From Candidatus Ruthia sp. Cpac_8_S14 (GTDB taxonomy: Bacteria; Pseudomonadota; Gammaproteobacteria; PS1; Pseudothioglobaceae): a DNA stretch of 64,000 bases. The notes under the pieces were generated by a model, which had not been told where the DNA came from, searched no databases, and saw only the letters and a program-made list of their open reading frames with translations. The stretch is taken from NCBI GenBank assembly GCA_021730205.1, contig CP072533.1, forward strand, positions 1,120,133-1,184,132, in the 5' to 3' direction. Position 1 is the first letter of the stretch. Each line of letters starts with the position of its first letter. Made by a program: the position numbers and the translations under genes. Positions 49,471 to 59,820 of this stretch are shown here, piece after piece.

Positions 49471-50148
49471 ATGAGTTTAACAATTAACGCTTTAACAAGA
49501 GGTGATCAAGGTAAAGGTGTGAGCCGCCGCCTACGTCGCAATCATAAAATCCCTGCCATTGTTTATGGCACTGGCAAAACCCCTAACAGTATCACCCTAG
49601 ATATTTTTGAAATTACTCACCTATTAGGAAACGAGGAGTCGTACACTTCAGTGCTTGATCTAGTTGTTGATAAGAAAAAAGAGGCTGTGATTATTAAAGA
49701 TTTACAACGCCATCCTGCTAAAAACATCGTCACTCATGTTGACTTTTTACGTATTAACTTAAAACAAGCTATTGTCACTAGCATCCCTCTACACTTTAAT
49801 AGCGAGGAAGATAACGAAGCAATGCGTCTAGGTGCAGTTCTTAACCAATTTATTACTTCGGTTGAGGTTTCTTGTTTACCAACAGACTTGCCTCACGCTA
49901 TTGATGTAGACATCAGCAACCTTGCAATGGGCGAACATATTAGTTTGACAGATCTTAACATGCCAAAAGGCGTGGTTATTACCGCACTAACACATGGCGA
50001 TATTGAAGCACACGATCAAAGCGTTGTTGCCGTTCAAGAGCCTAGAAAAATGGCCGAAATTGAAAAAGAAGCTTCTATTGTTGCTGAAAATACTGACGAT
50101 GAAAATACCGAAAACAGTGATACTGGTAAAGATAAGCTAGATTCATAA
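49471..50148 (+). CDS. rplY: 50S ribosomal protein L25 (CTC/TL5 form)
   Basis: A 225-residue L25 with the extra C-terminal TL5 domain. The ATG at 49471 follows TTTTGGAGATCAAT; the upstream in-frame extension has no L25 homology. The 5S-rRNA-binding part is RGDQGKGVSRRLRRNHKIPA and IVYGTGK. The end is acidic and disordered-looking (TDDENTENSDTGKDK). A leader of about 150 bp precedes it with an AT-rich hairpin near 49394-49420. Confidence 0.95.
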   Translation: MSLTINALTRGDQGKGVSRRLRRNHKIPAIVYGTGKTPNSITLDIFEITHLLGNEESYTSVLDLVVDKKKEAVIIKDLQRHPAKNIVTHVDFLRINLKQAIVTSIPLHFNSEEDNEAMRLGAVLNQFITSVEVSCLPTDLPHAIDVDISNLAMGEHISLTDLNMPKGVVITALTHGDIEAHDQSVVAVQEPRKMAEIEKEASIVAENTDDENTENSDTGKDKLDS

Positions 50149-50164
50149 TTTAAACTGAACTAAC

Positions 50165-50743
50165 ATGACGATAAAACTGATTGTGGGCCTAGGCAACTCG
50201 GGCAAAGACTATCAATCTCATCGTCATAACGTAGGGTTCTGGTTTTGTGAGGCGTTAGCGCATCTGTACACTGGTAATTTTAAAAAAGAAGCGAAGTTTT
50301 TAGGCGAAGTTGCCCAGATTAATATATCCGACCACAACATTCGATTGCTTAAGCCCACTACATTTATGAATTACTCAGGACAATCTATTCAAAGCATTGC
50401 TAATTTTTATCAAATTAGTACCAATGAAATATTGGTTGCGCATGATGAACTAGACATCAACCCTGGTATTGCAAAAATTAAATCTGATGGCGGTCATGGC
50501 GGGCATAATGGCTTAAGAGACACTATTAAAGCCCTAGGTACTAAAGCATTTCACCGACTGAGAATTGGCATAGGCCATCCCGGTGATAAATCACAAGTAG
50601 CTAACTTTGTACTACATGCGCCCAGCAAGAGCGAATTAGAAAAAATACAAAGAGCTTTGAGTGATTCATTGCAAGTCATTGAAGATATGATTAAAGGCAA
50701 CTTTGATAAGGCCATGAAAACCTTACATAAAAAGAATAAATAA
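50165..50743 (+). CDS. pth: Peptidyl-tRNA hydrolase
   Basis: A 192-residue Pth that recycles peptidyl-tRNAs. It shows IVGLGNSGKDYQSHRHNVGF (catalytic His), FMNYSGQSI (Asn) and AHDELDINPG (Asp). It follows rplY by 16 bp and precedes ychF by 19 bp, a classic neighbourhood. Confidence 0.97.
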   Translation: MTIKLIVGLGNSGKDYQSHRHNVGFWFCEALAHLYTGNFKKEAKFLGEVAQINISDHNIRLLKPTTFMNYSGQSIQSIANFYQISTNEILVAHDELDINPGIAKIKSDGGHGGHNGLRDTIKALGTKAFHRLRIGIGHPGDKSQVANFVLHAPSKSELEKIQRALSDSLQVIEDMIKGNFDKAMKTLHKKNK

Positions 50744-50762
50744 TTTAGAGGGATGGTAAAAA

Positions 50763-51854
50763 ATGGGATTTAAATGCGGCATAGTTGGTCTGCCAAATGT
50801 TGGAAAGTCAACCTTATTTAATGCATTAACTCAAGCTGGCATTGAGTCTGCCAACTACCCTTTTTGTACGGTTGAGCCAAATGTTGGTATTGTGCCTATT
50901 AGTGACTCGCGTTTAGACGAACTGGCAAAAATTGTTAATCCTCAAAAAATTCTACCCACTACAATGGGGTTTGTTGACATTGCTGGATTGGTCGAAGGTG
51001 CTTCAAAAGGTGAAGGGCTAGGCAATCAATTTTTAACTAATATCCGTGAAACAGACGCCATCATCCACGTCGTTCGCGCCTTTGATGATGATGATATTAT
51101 TCACGTATCAGGAAAAGTTTCACCGCTTGATGATGTTGAGATTATTAATACCGAGCTTATTTTGGCTGATCTGGATGTGGTTGAAAAACTGTATCAAAAA
51201 GCCCTGAAAAACACCAAGTCGGGTCAAAAAGATGGCATCTCCTTTAAAAACTTATTGGCAAGAATCTTACCTATACTTGAGCAGGGAAGAAGTGTCCGCA
51301 CACTCCCATTTGATAAGGAAGAATTAAAACTACTAAAAGGCTTTCAGCTACTTAGCATTAAACCTGTCTTATACGTTGTCAATGTAAGCGAAGATGGCTT
51401 TGTTGATAACCCTTACTTGGAAATAATAGAAAAACTCGCCTACATCGAAAGTGCGCAAACTGTCGCTATTTGCGCTGAAACTGAGGCTGAAATTGCCGAA
51501 TTAGACAAAGATGAAAAACAAGAGTTCCTGTCTGAAATAGGGCAAAACGAATCAGGACTGGACAGATTAATTAAAACAGGATATCAATTATTAGGGCTAC
51601 AAACGTATTTTACCGCCGGGGTACAAGAAGTACGCGCATGGACAATTAACACTGGTGACAACGCTCCGCAAGCCGCTGGAAAGATTCACGGCGATTTTGA
51701 AAAAGGCTTTATTCGCGCACAAACTGTCGCATTTTCTGATTTTATTAAGTTTGGTGGTGAAAAAGGTGCAAAAAAGGCTGGAAAATTGCGCTCAGAAGGC
51801 AAAGAATATATCGTTCAAGATGGCGATGTGATACATTTTCTGTTTAATGTATAA
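50763..51854 (+). CDS. ychF: Ribosome-binding ATPase YchF
   Basis: A 363-residue Obg-like ATPase. It has G1 [18 protein letters not shown]3 [17 protein letters not shown], a helical middle domain and a C-terminal TGS domain including [20 protein letters not shown]. It binds ATP rather than GTP in known members and associates with ribosomes. Confidence 0.97.
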   Translation: MGFKCGIVGLPNVGKSTLFNALTQAGIESANYPFCTVEPNVGIVPISDSRLDELAKIVNPQKILPTTMGFVDIAGLVEGASKGEGLGNQFLTNIRETDAIIHVVRAFDDDDIIHVSGKVSPLDDVEIINTELILADLDVVEKLYQKALKNTKSGQKDGISFKNLLARILPILEQGRSVRTLPFDKEELKLLKGFQLLSIKPVLYVVNVSEDGFVDNPYLEIIEKLAYIESAQTVAICAETEAEIAELDKDEKQEFLSEIGQNESGLDRLIKTGYQLLGLQTYFTAGVQEVRAWTINTGDNAPQAAGKIHGDFEKGFIRAQTVAFSDFIKFGGEKGAKKAGKLRSEGKEYIVQDGDVIHFLFNV

Positions 51855-51873
51855 CTGGTCTAATGATTAACTA

Positions 51874-53412
51874 ATGAACTCTAAAAAACAAACAAAACTA
51901 CTATTAATTCTAGATGGATGGGGGTATTCTGAAATAACTCAAAACAATGCCATTGCACTAGCAAATACACCAGTTTGGGATAAATTTAACCAAACATTTC
52001 CACATTCCTTAATCCACACCAGTGGTAAGGACGTTGGTTTGCCTGGTAAGCAAATGGGCAATTCAGAAGTGGGACACCTTAATCTAGGCGCAGGACGCAT
52101 TGTTAAACAAGACTTTACTCGCATTCATAATGAACTTCAAAATGGTGATTTCTTTAGAAACCCAATCTTAAAAAACTCATTAGAATACGCAAATGATAAT
52201 AACAAAGCGATTCATATTATGGGTCTTTTATCTGATGGTGGCGTACATTCACACGAAGAACAAATTCACGCCATGCTGGAAATGACGCACAAACAAGGCT
52301 GCAAAAACGTCTATTTACATTTATTTACCGACGGCAGGGATTGTGCACAAAAAAGTGCTGAAAAATACATTCAAAAACTTGAAGACAAAATGGCTACCCT
52401 TGGTACAGGAGAAATTGTTAGCGTTATTGGCCGATACTTTTCAATGGATCGAGACAATCGCTGGTCGCGCATACGTTGTGCTTATGAGCTTATCGCTAAA
52501 GGAAAGGCAAAGTTTTTAGCTAAATCCGCCCTACATGCTGTTGAATTGGCATACGCGCGCAGTGAAACCGACGAATTCATCCAATCAACCTCGGTTAAGG
52601 CACCAACCTCGATTAAAAAAGGCGACGTATTAATTTTTATGAATTATCGCGCAGATCGTGCTAGGCAAATTACGCGCGCCTTCACTGATGAAGACCTTCA
52701 AGGATTTTCACGTGGAACATTCGTCCCAACACAATTTGTCTGCCTGACTGAGTACAAAAAAGACTTTAACCTACCGGTGGCTTATCCATCTTCTAAACTA
52801 AATAACGTTCTAGGTAAATATTTATCAAATTTAGGTATGATCCAACTTAGAATTGCCGAAACTGAAAAATATGCACACGTCACTTTTTTCCTCAATGGTG
52901 GCGTCGAGCAAGCTTTTAATGGCGAGGATCGCATATTAATTCCTTCGCCTAATGTTGCCACTTATGACTTACAGCCTGAAATGAGTGCTTTTGAACTCAC
53001 TGATGCACTAGTTGAAAGCATTGAAAGTCAAAAATATGATTTAATTATTTGCAATTTTGCCAACACTGATATGGTGGGTCATTCTGGCAAATTAGATGCC
53101 ACTATTAAAGCTGTTGAGACCGTTGATAGTTGCCTAGGTATTATTCATAAAGCTATGTTTGCCATTGGTGGCGAAATGTTAATCACCGCTGATCATGGTA
53201 ATGCAGAACAAATGGTTAACCCAGAAACACACGAGGTGCATACAGCACACACCAACAACCCAGTGCCTTTAATTTTTGTTAGTGAGCGTAAAGCAGGCAT
53301 TGCCAAGCCAGAAAAAGGTGCATTATCAGATATTGCACCAACCTTATTAGCAATGATGAGTATTGAAAAACCAGATGAAATGACTGGCAATAGTTTATTA
53401 ACATTTAAGTAA
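51874..53412 (+). CDS. gpmI: 2,3-bisphosphoglycerate-independent phosphoglycerate mutase
   Basis: A 512-residue two-domain metalloenzyme interconverting 3- and 2-phosphoglycerate. N-terminal [12 protein letters not shown] carries a metal-binding Asp, the phosphoserine is in [16 protein letters not shown], and C-terminal ligands are in [13 protein letters not shown] and [12 protein letters not shown]. Intact. Confidence 0.97.
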   Translation: MNSKKQTKLLLILDGWGYSEITQNNAIALANTPVWDKFNQTFPHSLIHTSGKDVGLPGKQMGNSEVGHLNLGAGRIVKQDFTRIHNELQNGDFFRNPILKNSLEYANDNNKAIHIMGLLSDGGVHSHEEQIHAMLEMTHKQGCKNVYLHLFTDGRDCAQKSAEKYIQKLEDKMATLGTGEIVSVIGRYFSMDRDNRWSRIRCAYELIAKGKAKFLAKSALHAVELAYARSETDEFIQSTSVKAPTSIKKGDVLIFMNYRADRARQITRAFTDEDLQGFSRGTFVPTQFVCLTEYKKDFNLPVAYPSSKLNNVLGKYLSNLGMIQLRIAETEKYAHVTFFLNGGVEQAFNGEDRILIPSPNVATYDLQPEMSAFELTDALVESIESQKYDLIICNFANTDMVGHSGKLDATIKAVETVDSCLGIIHKAMFAIGGEMLITADHGNAEQMVNPETHEVHTAHTNNPVPLIFVSERKAGIAKPEKGALSDIAPTLLAMMSIEKPDEMTGNSLLTFK

Positions 53413-53449
53413 AATAACAACAAGATTAATCTCACACAAGGAGAACCCC

Positions 53450-54121
53450 ATGAAACAAACTAATTTTATTGCCCCTTCGATTCTTTCGGCGGACTTTACC
53501 AGACTAGGCGAAGAAGTTGACAATGTGCTTAGAGATGGCGCAGATATCATCCACTTTGACGTCATGGATAATCACTACGTGCCAAATTTAACAATTGGCC
53601 CTTTGGTGTGTGAAGCGCTTAGAAATCATGGCGTTAGTGCACCAATTGATGTCCATTTAATGGTGAAACCCGTTGATAGAATTATTCCTGATTTCATTAG
53701 AGCTGGCGCATCGTATATCACTTTTCATCCAGAAGCATCAGAGCACATTGACAGAACATTAGGTCTGATTCAAGAAAGGGGGTGCAAAGTTGGCTTGGTA
53801 TTTAACCCCGCAACACCACTACACGTACTAGAAAACGTCATGAACAAACTAGACATGATTTTATTAATGTCGGTTAACCCTGGTTTTGGCGGACAATCTT
53901 TCATTCCTCATACATTGGAAAAATGTCGAAAAGTTAGAAAACTGATTGATGCAAGCGGCAGGAACATTCGTTTAGAGGTTGATGGTGGTGTAAAAATTGA
54001 CAACATTCGTAAAGTAGCTAAAGCTGGTGCAGATACATTTGTTGCTGGTTCTGCAATCTTCAGTACTGATGATTACAAGGCAACCATTGATGCTATGCGC
54101 ATAGAATTAGCAAAAGTCTAA
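53450..54121 (+). CDS. rpe: Ribulose-phosphate 3-epimerase
   Basis: A 223-residue TIM barrel needed in the Calvin and pentose-phosphate pathways. It shows [45 protein letters not shown] and [11 protein letters not shown], with the second metal Asp in [10 protein letters not shown] strong AAGGAGAA precedes the ATG. It is consistent with CO2 fixation, although no other Calvin-cycle-specific gene is in the window. Confidence 0.97.
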   Translation: MKQTNFIAPSILSADFTRLGEEVDNVLRDGADIIHFDVMDNHYVPNLTIGPLVCEALRNHGVSAPIDVHLMVKPVDRIIPDFIRAGASYITFHPEASEHIDRTLGLIQERGCKVGLVFNPATPLHVLENVMNKLDMILLMSVNPGFGGQSFIPHTLEKCRKVRKLIDASGRNIRLEVDGGVKIDNIRKVAKAGADTFVAGSAIFSTDDYKATIDAMRIELAKV

Positions 54122-54505
54122 CTAATAATAACGTCGTTTAAAACCTGCCCTATTAACGATATTGGCGGCAATTTCTTCAATAGATATTTGGCTAGTATCA
54201 ACAAAGACAATCTGATTAGTGTCAAACAATCTTGTGCGTAACGAACTTTTTTTTGCATTGAGATAATGCCCATGTAATGACTATTACTCTTACGTTCACT
54301 ACGGGTTTTATGTAAATGCGTGGAGTTAATCATTAACCCAAACAATTTGTGCTTGTGCGCCTGTAAAGATTCAGATAAGCACTCGGTGTGTAAATCTTGC
54401 TCAATTAGTGGATAATTTACAGCGTAAATACCGTATTGTAATGCCAATAGCAAGCAAGTTAGAGCCTTTCCTGAGCGTGAAACACTTATCAATATAACAT
54501 TAGTA
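54122..54505 (-). pseudogene. ppsR: Relic of ppsR (PEP synthase regulatory kinase/phosphorylase)
   Basis: The minus strand reads ISVSRSGKALTCLLLALQYG, YAVNYPLIEQDL and KLFGLMINSTHLHKTRSERK. After a frameshift it continues FVDTSQISIEEIAANIV and FKRRYY, ending at TAG 54122-54124. VSRSGKTPT, GxKxANYPL and KLFGLTI...RxERK are DUF299/PpsR motifs. The N-terminal quarter is missing. PpsR switches PEP synthase on and off by phosphorylation; its target is also broken next door. Confidence 0.85.
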
Positions 54506-54542
54506 GTAATATAATTTGTATGTTGTTTACCCCCCTATACCA

Positions 54543-55085
54543 TTACGAACTTTGTGGATGGGTCTGGCCACACTCCGGCTCAAGACAACCACGAAACTCG
54601 GTTGAAATATAGCGCGCTGCACCCACGAAGTCCAAGCATTGGGTTTTCTTCTTTAGGCTCATACAAAACCCCACTCGCATAAAGATTGGTATACTCATTT
54701 GACTTAAAATCAGACATGCGAATAATGACAGGCTTGGGCGCAAAAGCCGCTGCAATAGTATAACAATGCTTTCCACTAGTTTTTCTATATAAAAATCCAC
54801 TAAGGGTTGTTTGCGCTCAATCTCTAAACGCACTTGTTCAGACTATTTTCAAGCTATAATGTTGCCAATGCAGCATCAATTTTAAGTTTTAACTTGTTGT
54901 GTTTTAAAAAATATTGGAAGGCATCAGCTGTCGTTACGAATCTATTGGGAACACGCACATCTTGTTTTAACAAGCCACTAATCATCTCTCCTAATGAGGC
55001 TCGTTTTTACCACCCGCCAAGTTAACATCTTTGATGCCTACTGACTTTAACCAAATGATATATTTATTCACCCCTCCCTTCTCAA
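54543..55085 (-). pseudogene. ppsA: Relic of ppsA (phosphoenolpyruvate synthase)
   Basis: The 5' piece (about 54840-55085) reads [20 protein letters not shown] and [20 protein letters not shown], the PpsA N-terminus. The 3' piece reads [20 protein letters not shown], then after a frameshift [20 protein letters not shown] and [20 protein letters not shown], a region near the PEP-utilising C-terminal domain. Several hundred codons between them are deleted, and no 3' end is present. PEP synthase makes PEP from pyruvate during gluconeogenesis. Confidence 0.88.
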
Positions 55086-55451
55086 GATTTGATTTGAATG
55101 AGCTACTACTAACAAGAACTTAGATTGTTATTTTATTCAAGACTTTTTTTGTATAACAACGGCAATTAACAAAATATCACTATTTGGTTTTAAAAGGTAA
55201 ATCATGCCTATTTTAGAGATAGAAAATATCATCGTGCGCAATCTAACCCTTAGGTATAATTTCTGCTTTTATGATTTTTGCAAAAATCAAATTATTGAAT
55301 TTCGCTTTTCTTGAAATGGCAAGTTCAGTTTTTATTAATGTATCACGCAGCTCGACATATCAGTTAGGGTGCTCTTGCAAAAGAGTTGGCTGGTAGAAGT
55401 TGTGGAAGAAGGTGTCAATAGGCGCTTTATTAACTCCTTGGAGAAAATATA
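55086..55451 (+). other. Leader region of rpsB, no gene supported
   Basis: Between the ppsA relic and rpsB. A short plus-strand frame opens at ATG 55204 (MPILEIENIIVRNLTLR) but stops within 40 codons and fits no family. The last 60 bp end in CTTGGAGAAA, the rpsB ribosome site. The promoter and any S2 autoregulatory leader should be here, but I cannot define elements confidently. Confidence 0.4.
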
Positions 55452-56315
55452 ATGGCAAAAACGTCAATGAAAAAAATGCTAGAAGCTGGTGTACATTTTG
55501 GTCACCGTTCTCGTTTCTGGCACCCAAAAATGGAGCGCTTTATTTACGGCACTCGTAACGGTATTCATATTATCAACCTAGAAAAAACACTACCCCTGTT
55601 TAATGATGCGCTTAATTTTACAAGCAAAACCACAGCAGCTGGTGGATCAATTTTATTTGTAGGTACAAAAAGAGCAGCGAGCGATATCATCAAACAAGAA
55701 GCTATACGTTGTGACATGCCATACGTTAACCACCGCTGGTTAGGCGGCATGATGACAAACTACAAAACTATTAAAGCCTCTATTAAACGCTTAAAAGACC
55801 TTGAGTTTTTAGCTGAAGAGAGTTTTAATCAATTTGGCAAAAAAGAAGCGCTGATGATGACGCGTGAAATGGAAAAGCTAGAGCGTAGTCTTGGTGGTAT
55901 TAAAGATTTAGGCGGCATTCCAGATGTTGTCTTTGTGATTGACATTGGTGTTGAAAAAAATGCAGTTTCAGAAGCTAAAAAACTACACTTACCCATTATC
56001 GGCATTGTAGATACCAATCACAACCCTGAAGGTATTGATTATGTTATTCCTGGCAATGATGACTCCATTAGGGCAATTGGTTATTACGCAAGAGAAATTG
56101 CAAATGCTATTTTAAAAGCCAAGGCTGCTACTGGCACACAAATTGAGAAGAAAGTTTCGGTCAAAAAATCAGAAACTAAAAAACCGACCGCCAGAAAAGC
56201 GCCTGTTGAACAAACGTCAATAAAAGAAAAGGCTACTAAAGCGCCTATTAAGGAAGACAACAAACCTAAAACGTTAAATAAAACAACCCTTAATGCAATG
56301 AAAAAGTTGGCCTAG
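55452..56315 (+). CDS. rpsB: 30S ribosomal protein S2
   Basis: The S2 core (about residues 1-230) begins [20 protein letters not shown] and contains [18 protein letters not shown] and [25 protein letters not shown]. The 287-residue frame continues as a Lys/Thr/Pro-rich tail of about 55 residues. The expected end appears in another frame just past the stop: VYAETQGVAINSADTKAKII and EKLA, with TAG at about 56389. A SAP-like C-terminal motif has thus apparently been cut off by a frameshift near 56315. The core is intact, so the protein should work. Confidence 0.95.
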   Translation: MAKTSMKKMLEAGVHFGHRSRFWHPKMERFIYGTRNGIHIINLEKTLPLFNDALNFTSKTTAAGGSILFVGTKRAASDIIKQEAIRCDMPYVNHRWLGGMMTNYKTIKASIKRLKDLEFLAEESFNQFGKKEALMMTREMEKLERSLGGIKDLGGIPDVVFVIDIGVEKNAVSEAKKLHLPIIGIVDTNHNPEGIDYVIPGNDDSIRAIGYYAREIANAILKAKAATGTQIEKKVSVKKSETKKPTARKAPVEQTSIKEKATKAPIKEDNKPKTLNKTTLNAMKKLA

Positions 56316-56463
56316 TTGTTTATGCTGAAACACAAGGTGTGGCTATTAACAGTGCCGACACTAAGGCAAAAATTATCGAAAAGCTTGCATAGTTCAACGC
56401 ATTGATTAATACATCTTTGCTGCTTACAAGTGGTAAAGATACAACACAAACAGGAGATTAATT

Positions 56464-57342
56464 ATGACGATTACAACCTCTTTAGTTAAAGAATTAAGAC
56501 AAAGAACAGGTGCAGGCATAATGGACTGCAAAAAGGCCTTAACTGAAATCAATGGCGACATAGAAGCAGCTATTGACTTAATGCGTACCTCGGGCGCTGC
56601 TAAAGCTGCTAAAAAAGCAGGTCGTGTTGCAGCTGAAGGTTTGGTTAAAATTAACGTTAGCACTGACAAGAAAACAGTCACCATTTTAGAAGTTAATTCT
56701 GAAACTGATTTTGTTACCAAGGGCGATGCCTTTATTGGTTTTGTTGATATGCTCGGTGCACTAGCACTTAAAACAACACCTACTAATATCGAAGAATTTT
56801 TATCTCAAACGCTAGACAATGGCGACTCACTAGAAAAAGCGCGTGAGGACATCATTGCAAAAGTAGGTGAAAATATTGCAATCAGGCGCGTACAAACAAT
56901 CACAACTGATAGTGGCTTCATTGGTGTGTACAAACATGGCGAGCGTATTGCTGTAGTAACAGTGCTAGAAGGTGGTAATGAAGCGCTAGCAAAAGACATT
57001 GCAATGCACATTGCCGCCACCAAACCAGAATGTATTACTGAAGCAGAACTATCGAAAGATCTTTTAGAAAGGGAAAAAGCAATCTTTGTTGAGCAGGCCA
57101 AAGAATCAGGAAAACCAGGCAATATCATTGAAAAAATGATTGTTGGTCGTATGAAAAAATTTGTGAATGAAGTAACGCTATATGGTCAATCTTTTGTTAA
57201 AGACCCTGGTATTACGGTAGGCAAGCTCGCACAATCAAACAATGCACAAGTTAAGTCTTTTGTACGATTTAAAGTTGGCGAAGGTATTGGGAAGGAAGAA
57301 GAAAACTTTGTCGATGAAGTTATGGCACAAATTCAAAGCTAA
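56464..57342 (+). CDS. tsf: Elongation factor Ts
   Basis: A 292-residue guanine-nucleotide exchange factor for EF-Tu. It starts TITTSLVKELRQRTGAGIMD with a UBA-like N-terminal domain. The EF-Tu-contacting motif is VNSETDFVTKGDAF, and the C-terminal module is complete. AGGAGAT precedes the ATG. rpsB-tsf is the usual order; the gap holds the shifted rpsB tail. Confidence 0.97.
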   Translation: MTITTSLVKELRQRTGAGIMDCKKALTEINGDIEAAIDLMRTSGAAKAAKKAGRVAAEGLVKINVSTDKKTVTILEVNSETDFVTKGDAFIGFVDMLGALALKTTPTNIEEFLSQTLDNGDSLEKAREDIIAKVGENIAIRRVQTITTDSGFIGVYKHGERIAVVTVLEGGNEALAKDIAMHIAATKPECITEAELSKDLLEREKAIFVEQAKESGKPGNIIEKMIVGRMKKFVNEVTLYGQSFVKDPGITVGKLAQSNNAQVKSFVRFKVGEGIGKEEENFVDEVMAQIQS

Positions 57343-57429
57343 TACTGATTAAAAGGCGTTTATTCGTCTTGCCACCCAAAAGACATAGCTCCTAGGCTAT
57401 CATTTTTCAAATAAAGGAAAATAAATAAT

Positions 57430-57800
57430 ACCTACATTATTACTCGGTTCAACACTATCCTATACTACCAATGTTGAAGTAACCATTAACTGTCAAAGTC
57501 GATTATCAATTGCGCTTGAGGCTGTGGAAGGGATACCTATGATAAAAACGACAAGTCAAATAGTATTTTTAGTGCTAGAAAAAAGTATCGGCCTTAAGTC
57601 ATAAGATTATCCTTAATGGCATTGAGCCTGGCACTTACCCTTTTTTTTCTATATTTCACGATGAAGATAATAATACGCTAGGTACTAATTTTTTTGGTGC
57701 ACCAAATGAAGGCTATGGGTTTTCAAATAATGTTATTGGTAGTCTTGGCAAACCAACATTTTCAGAAGCTAGTTCTGTTATTTTCCGAACAAGGTAAGTG
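57430..57800 (+). pseudogene. Relic of a DUF2141-family periplasmic protein
   Basis: The first frame gives LPTLLLGSTLSYTTNVEVTI and SRLSIALEAVEG. A later frame gives KIILNGIEPGTYPFFSIFHD, NTLGTNFFGAPNEGYGFSNN and LGKPTFSEASSVIF. The GxYAxxxxHDxNxNxxLxxNxxGxPxEGYGFSNN pattern is DUF2141. At least one frameshift and the lost start inactivate it. Role unknown; it is followed by a carotenoid-oxygenase relic on the same strand. Confidence 0.75.
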
Positions 57801-57839
57801 GATAAACAACATTCAATCAAAATCTTAAAATTAAACCAT

Positions 57840-59145
57840 GAATTATTAGGCTTTGGCAAGGCACAAATACAGCGGCTCTGCAAACTGTTGATATTCAAAT
57901 TGAAGAAAAAACACTTCAAGCATTGAGTGGTTATTTTTATCGCAACCGGGCCCAACACCAAATATATGGCTATCACCATTGGTTTTATGGCGATAGCATG
58001 GTGCAGAAATTTCACATCAATAATGGAAAAATATCCCACTTAGGAAAAATAGTAGACACCGCCAAGCGTTTTCTAGGAAAACATAAGCAAAAGATAACAA
58101 TGTCCACTTTTAGTACACACCTGTCTGACAAAATTTCCAGTGCAGATCAAATCAATCCTGCCAATATTAGTTTGATGTCATTTAATAAACAATTATTTGC
58201 GCTATAGGGGGTAAGTAGTGCTTATAAAATTAACCAAAAAAACTTTAGATATAATCGGTATTAAGACCTGATCACTAACCACCAAGAAGTTGCCATTTGG
58301 AGCTCATTATTGTAAAGATAGAAATAGCTCAATATGGAATATTGGTTATGCTAGATGAGTGATGCGATTATTTTATGGCACATTGATTAAACTACCAAGC
58401 TTAAACAATTTAAAGTATTGCCCATTAAAAATGTATCCACGGTACATGATTTCTTGATTACTGACAAATATTTAACTTTAGTATTGCCGCCTTATCGATT
58501 TAACAAAGAAAAGTTTATTCAAGGAGAAGGAAGTAGTTTCTTAAAGGCACACCACTCTGACAACAATCAAGCCACCAAGGTTTAGCTAATTGATAAAAAT
58601 ACACTTAATATTATTCAAACCTTTGAATTGGCGACACAGTTTATCTTTCACTTTATTAATGCTTATGAACAAGGCTTTGAGATAATTTTTGAGTCCATAC
58701 GCACTATTCAAATGTTGATATTTTGTCAGAATTTGGTAAAATTCTGAGGGGTTGTGTCTTAATTTGAACTTGCCACACAACACCAAGTTCGACTTAATTT
58801 ACGCCAAAAAACTGCTACCGAAACTAAAATAGACGATATTGGTTCTGAATTCCTTCAAATTGGTAGCACAGAAACTGACAGCCCACATACTACAGTGGTG
58901 TCGTTACAAAAAAAAGAGGAAGTATTTTATTTGATTCTGTTGCAATAACCAATGATAAAATCGGAAAATCCCAATATTTTTCTTATAAAGACCAACTGGC
59001 AGAAGAGCATTTATTGATAAAAATTACCTAGGGTTCAGATTGGGTAATTGGCACCACTTTAGACTATGTCAAACAACACACAAATGTCAATTTCAATATT
59101 TTTAGCCAACCATCTAAGTGATGGTCCTTAGGTTGCCCTATGTTC
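57840..59145 (+). pseudogene. Relic of a carotenoid oxygenase (RPE65/CCD family)
   Basis: The readable start is LQALSGYFYRNRAQHQIYGY then HHWFYGDSMVQKFHINNGKI, the usual SGxxYRNGPxxx...HWFDGDGMVHxF motif. INPANISLMSFNKQLFAL then follows, with the expected Trp-Glu replaced by a stop. After more frame changes come VSTVHDFLITDKYLTLVLPP with YRF and FINAYEQGFEIIFES. The last readable part is HLSDGP. Two of the iron-ligand histidine regions (HDF and the H-x-x-N-A-Y region, now FINAY) can be located. Many stops. It would have cleaved carotenoids, for example to retinal. Confidence 0.8.
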
Positions 59146-59156
59146 TGCCACAACAT

Positions 59157-59186
59157 AAAAAAATCACCCCAAGGGGTGATTTTTAT
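59157..59186 (-). terminator. Strong bidirectional-looking terminator after the sulfur-globule-like gene
   Basis: A-run, then ATCACCCC-aa-GGGGTGAT and a T-run at 59163-59180. It is GC-rich for this genome and flanked by A/T tracts on both sides. It is placed 46 bp beyond the minus-strand gene stop. Confidence 0.8.
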
Positions 59187-59231
59187 TTAACCTTAAACTG
59201 CTAGATTAATCCAGCAGTCAATTGACAAGCC

Positions 59232-59762
59232 TTACTTAGTAATCACTTGATCACGACTGTCAATTGTTGCATTAGCTTTAGCATCTGCATAACCTTTAGC
59301 ATAAGCGTTAGCTTGTGCTTTAGCGAATGCATCGGCTTGACCTTTGGCATAAGCGTTAGCAACGCCTTTAGCATTAGCACCAGCGGTTCCTGCATATTTA
59401 CCATCAGCAGTTGCGTTAGAAACGTTCTTAGTTTTATTTTTGTTGTTGTAATGGAAACCCCAGTCAGAATCGTTGTTCATGTCGTTGTTATTTGAAAAAG
59501 GACCCCAGTTGTTAGCGCCGTTAAACGGACCCATGTTTGAACCGCCGTTGAAAGGACCCCAGTTTGAACCGCCATTCATTGGACCCCAGTTAGAACCGCC
59601 ATTCATTGGACCAAAGTTAGAACCACCGTCAAAAGGACCCCAGTTGTTAGCACCATTGCCATAGCCGTAACCGTTGTTGTTATTACCATAGCCGTTGTTA
59701 AAGAAACCAGCTGATGCTGATGTGGCAGCTACTAAAGTAGCAATTGCAATTATTTTTTTCAT
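59232..59762 (-). CDS. Secreted Gly/Asn/Trp repeat protein, probable sulfur-globule-type envelope protein
   Basis: The ATG at 59762 has GGAG at ideal distance; a TTG 12 bp upstream is not preferred. The 176-residue product has a signal peptide (MKKIIAIATLVAATSASA, cleavage after about residue 18) and a Gly/Asn/Tyr segment. Six near-perfect 9-residue repeats follow at residues 37-90 (type GGSNWGPFN), then a charged Asn/Lys linker. Four 8-residue Ala/Lys repeats come next (type ANAYAKGQ, residues about 133-164). Small, secreted, repetitive Gly/Asn/aromatic proteins coat periplasmic sulfur globules in sulfur oxidisers. That and the SQR gene support the assignment, but similarity is compositional. 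A consensus promoter and strong terminator imply high expression. A structural cell-surface protein is the alternative. Confidence 0.6.
   Translation of the reverse strand: MKKIIAIATLVAATSASAGFFNNGYGNNNNGYGYGNGANNWGPFDGGSNFGPMNGGSNWGPMNGGSNWGPFNGGSNMGPFNGANNWGPFSNNNDMNNDSDWGFHYNNKNKTKNVSNATADGKYAGTAGANAKGVANAYAKGQADAFAKAQANAYAKGYADAKANATIDSRDQVITK
59493..59654 (-). repeat. Six 27-bp tandem repeats inside the sulfur-globule-like gene
   Basis: 162 bp made of six 27-bp in-frame units encoding G(G/A)(S/N)N(W/F/M)GP(F/M)(N/D/S). Units differ mainly at the aromatic/Met positions. The array could expand or contract by slippage without breaking the frame. Confidence 0.9.
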
Positions 59763-59820
59763 ATTAATCTCCAAATTTAAAAGTATTAACGCTCTTATTG
59801 TTAAGCGGATTTTAAGTATC

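Noticed and set aside
59199..59218. Near-palindrome CTGCTAGATTAATCCAGCAG as an operator
   Set aside because: It lies in the 3' flank between the stop and the terminator, so a regulatory role is unlikely; perhaps part of the transcript end structure.
59493..59654. CRISPR-like regular repeats
   Set aside because: The 27-bp units are contiguous, in frame and coding, with no spacers and no cas genes.
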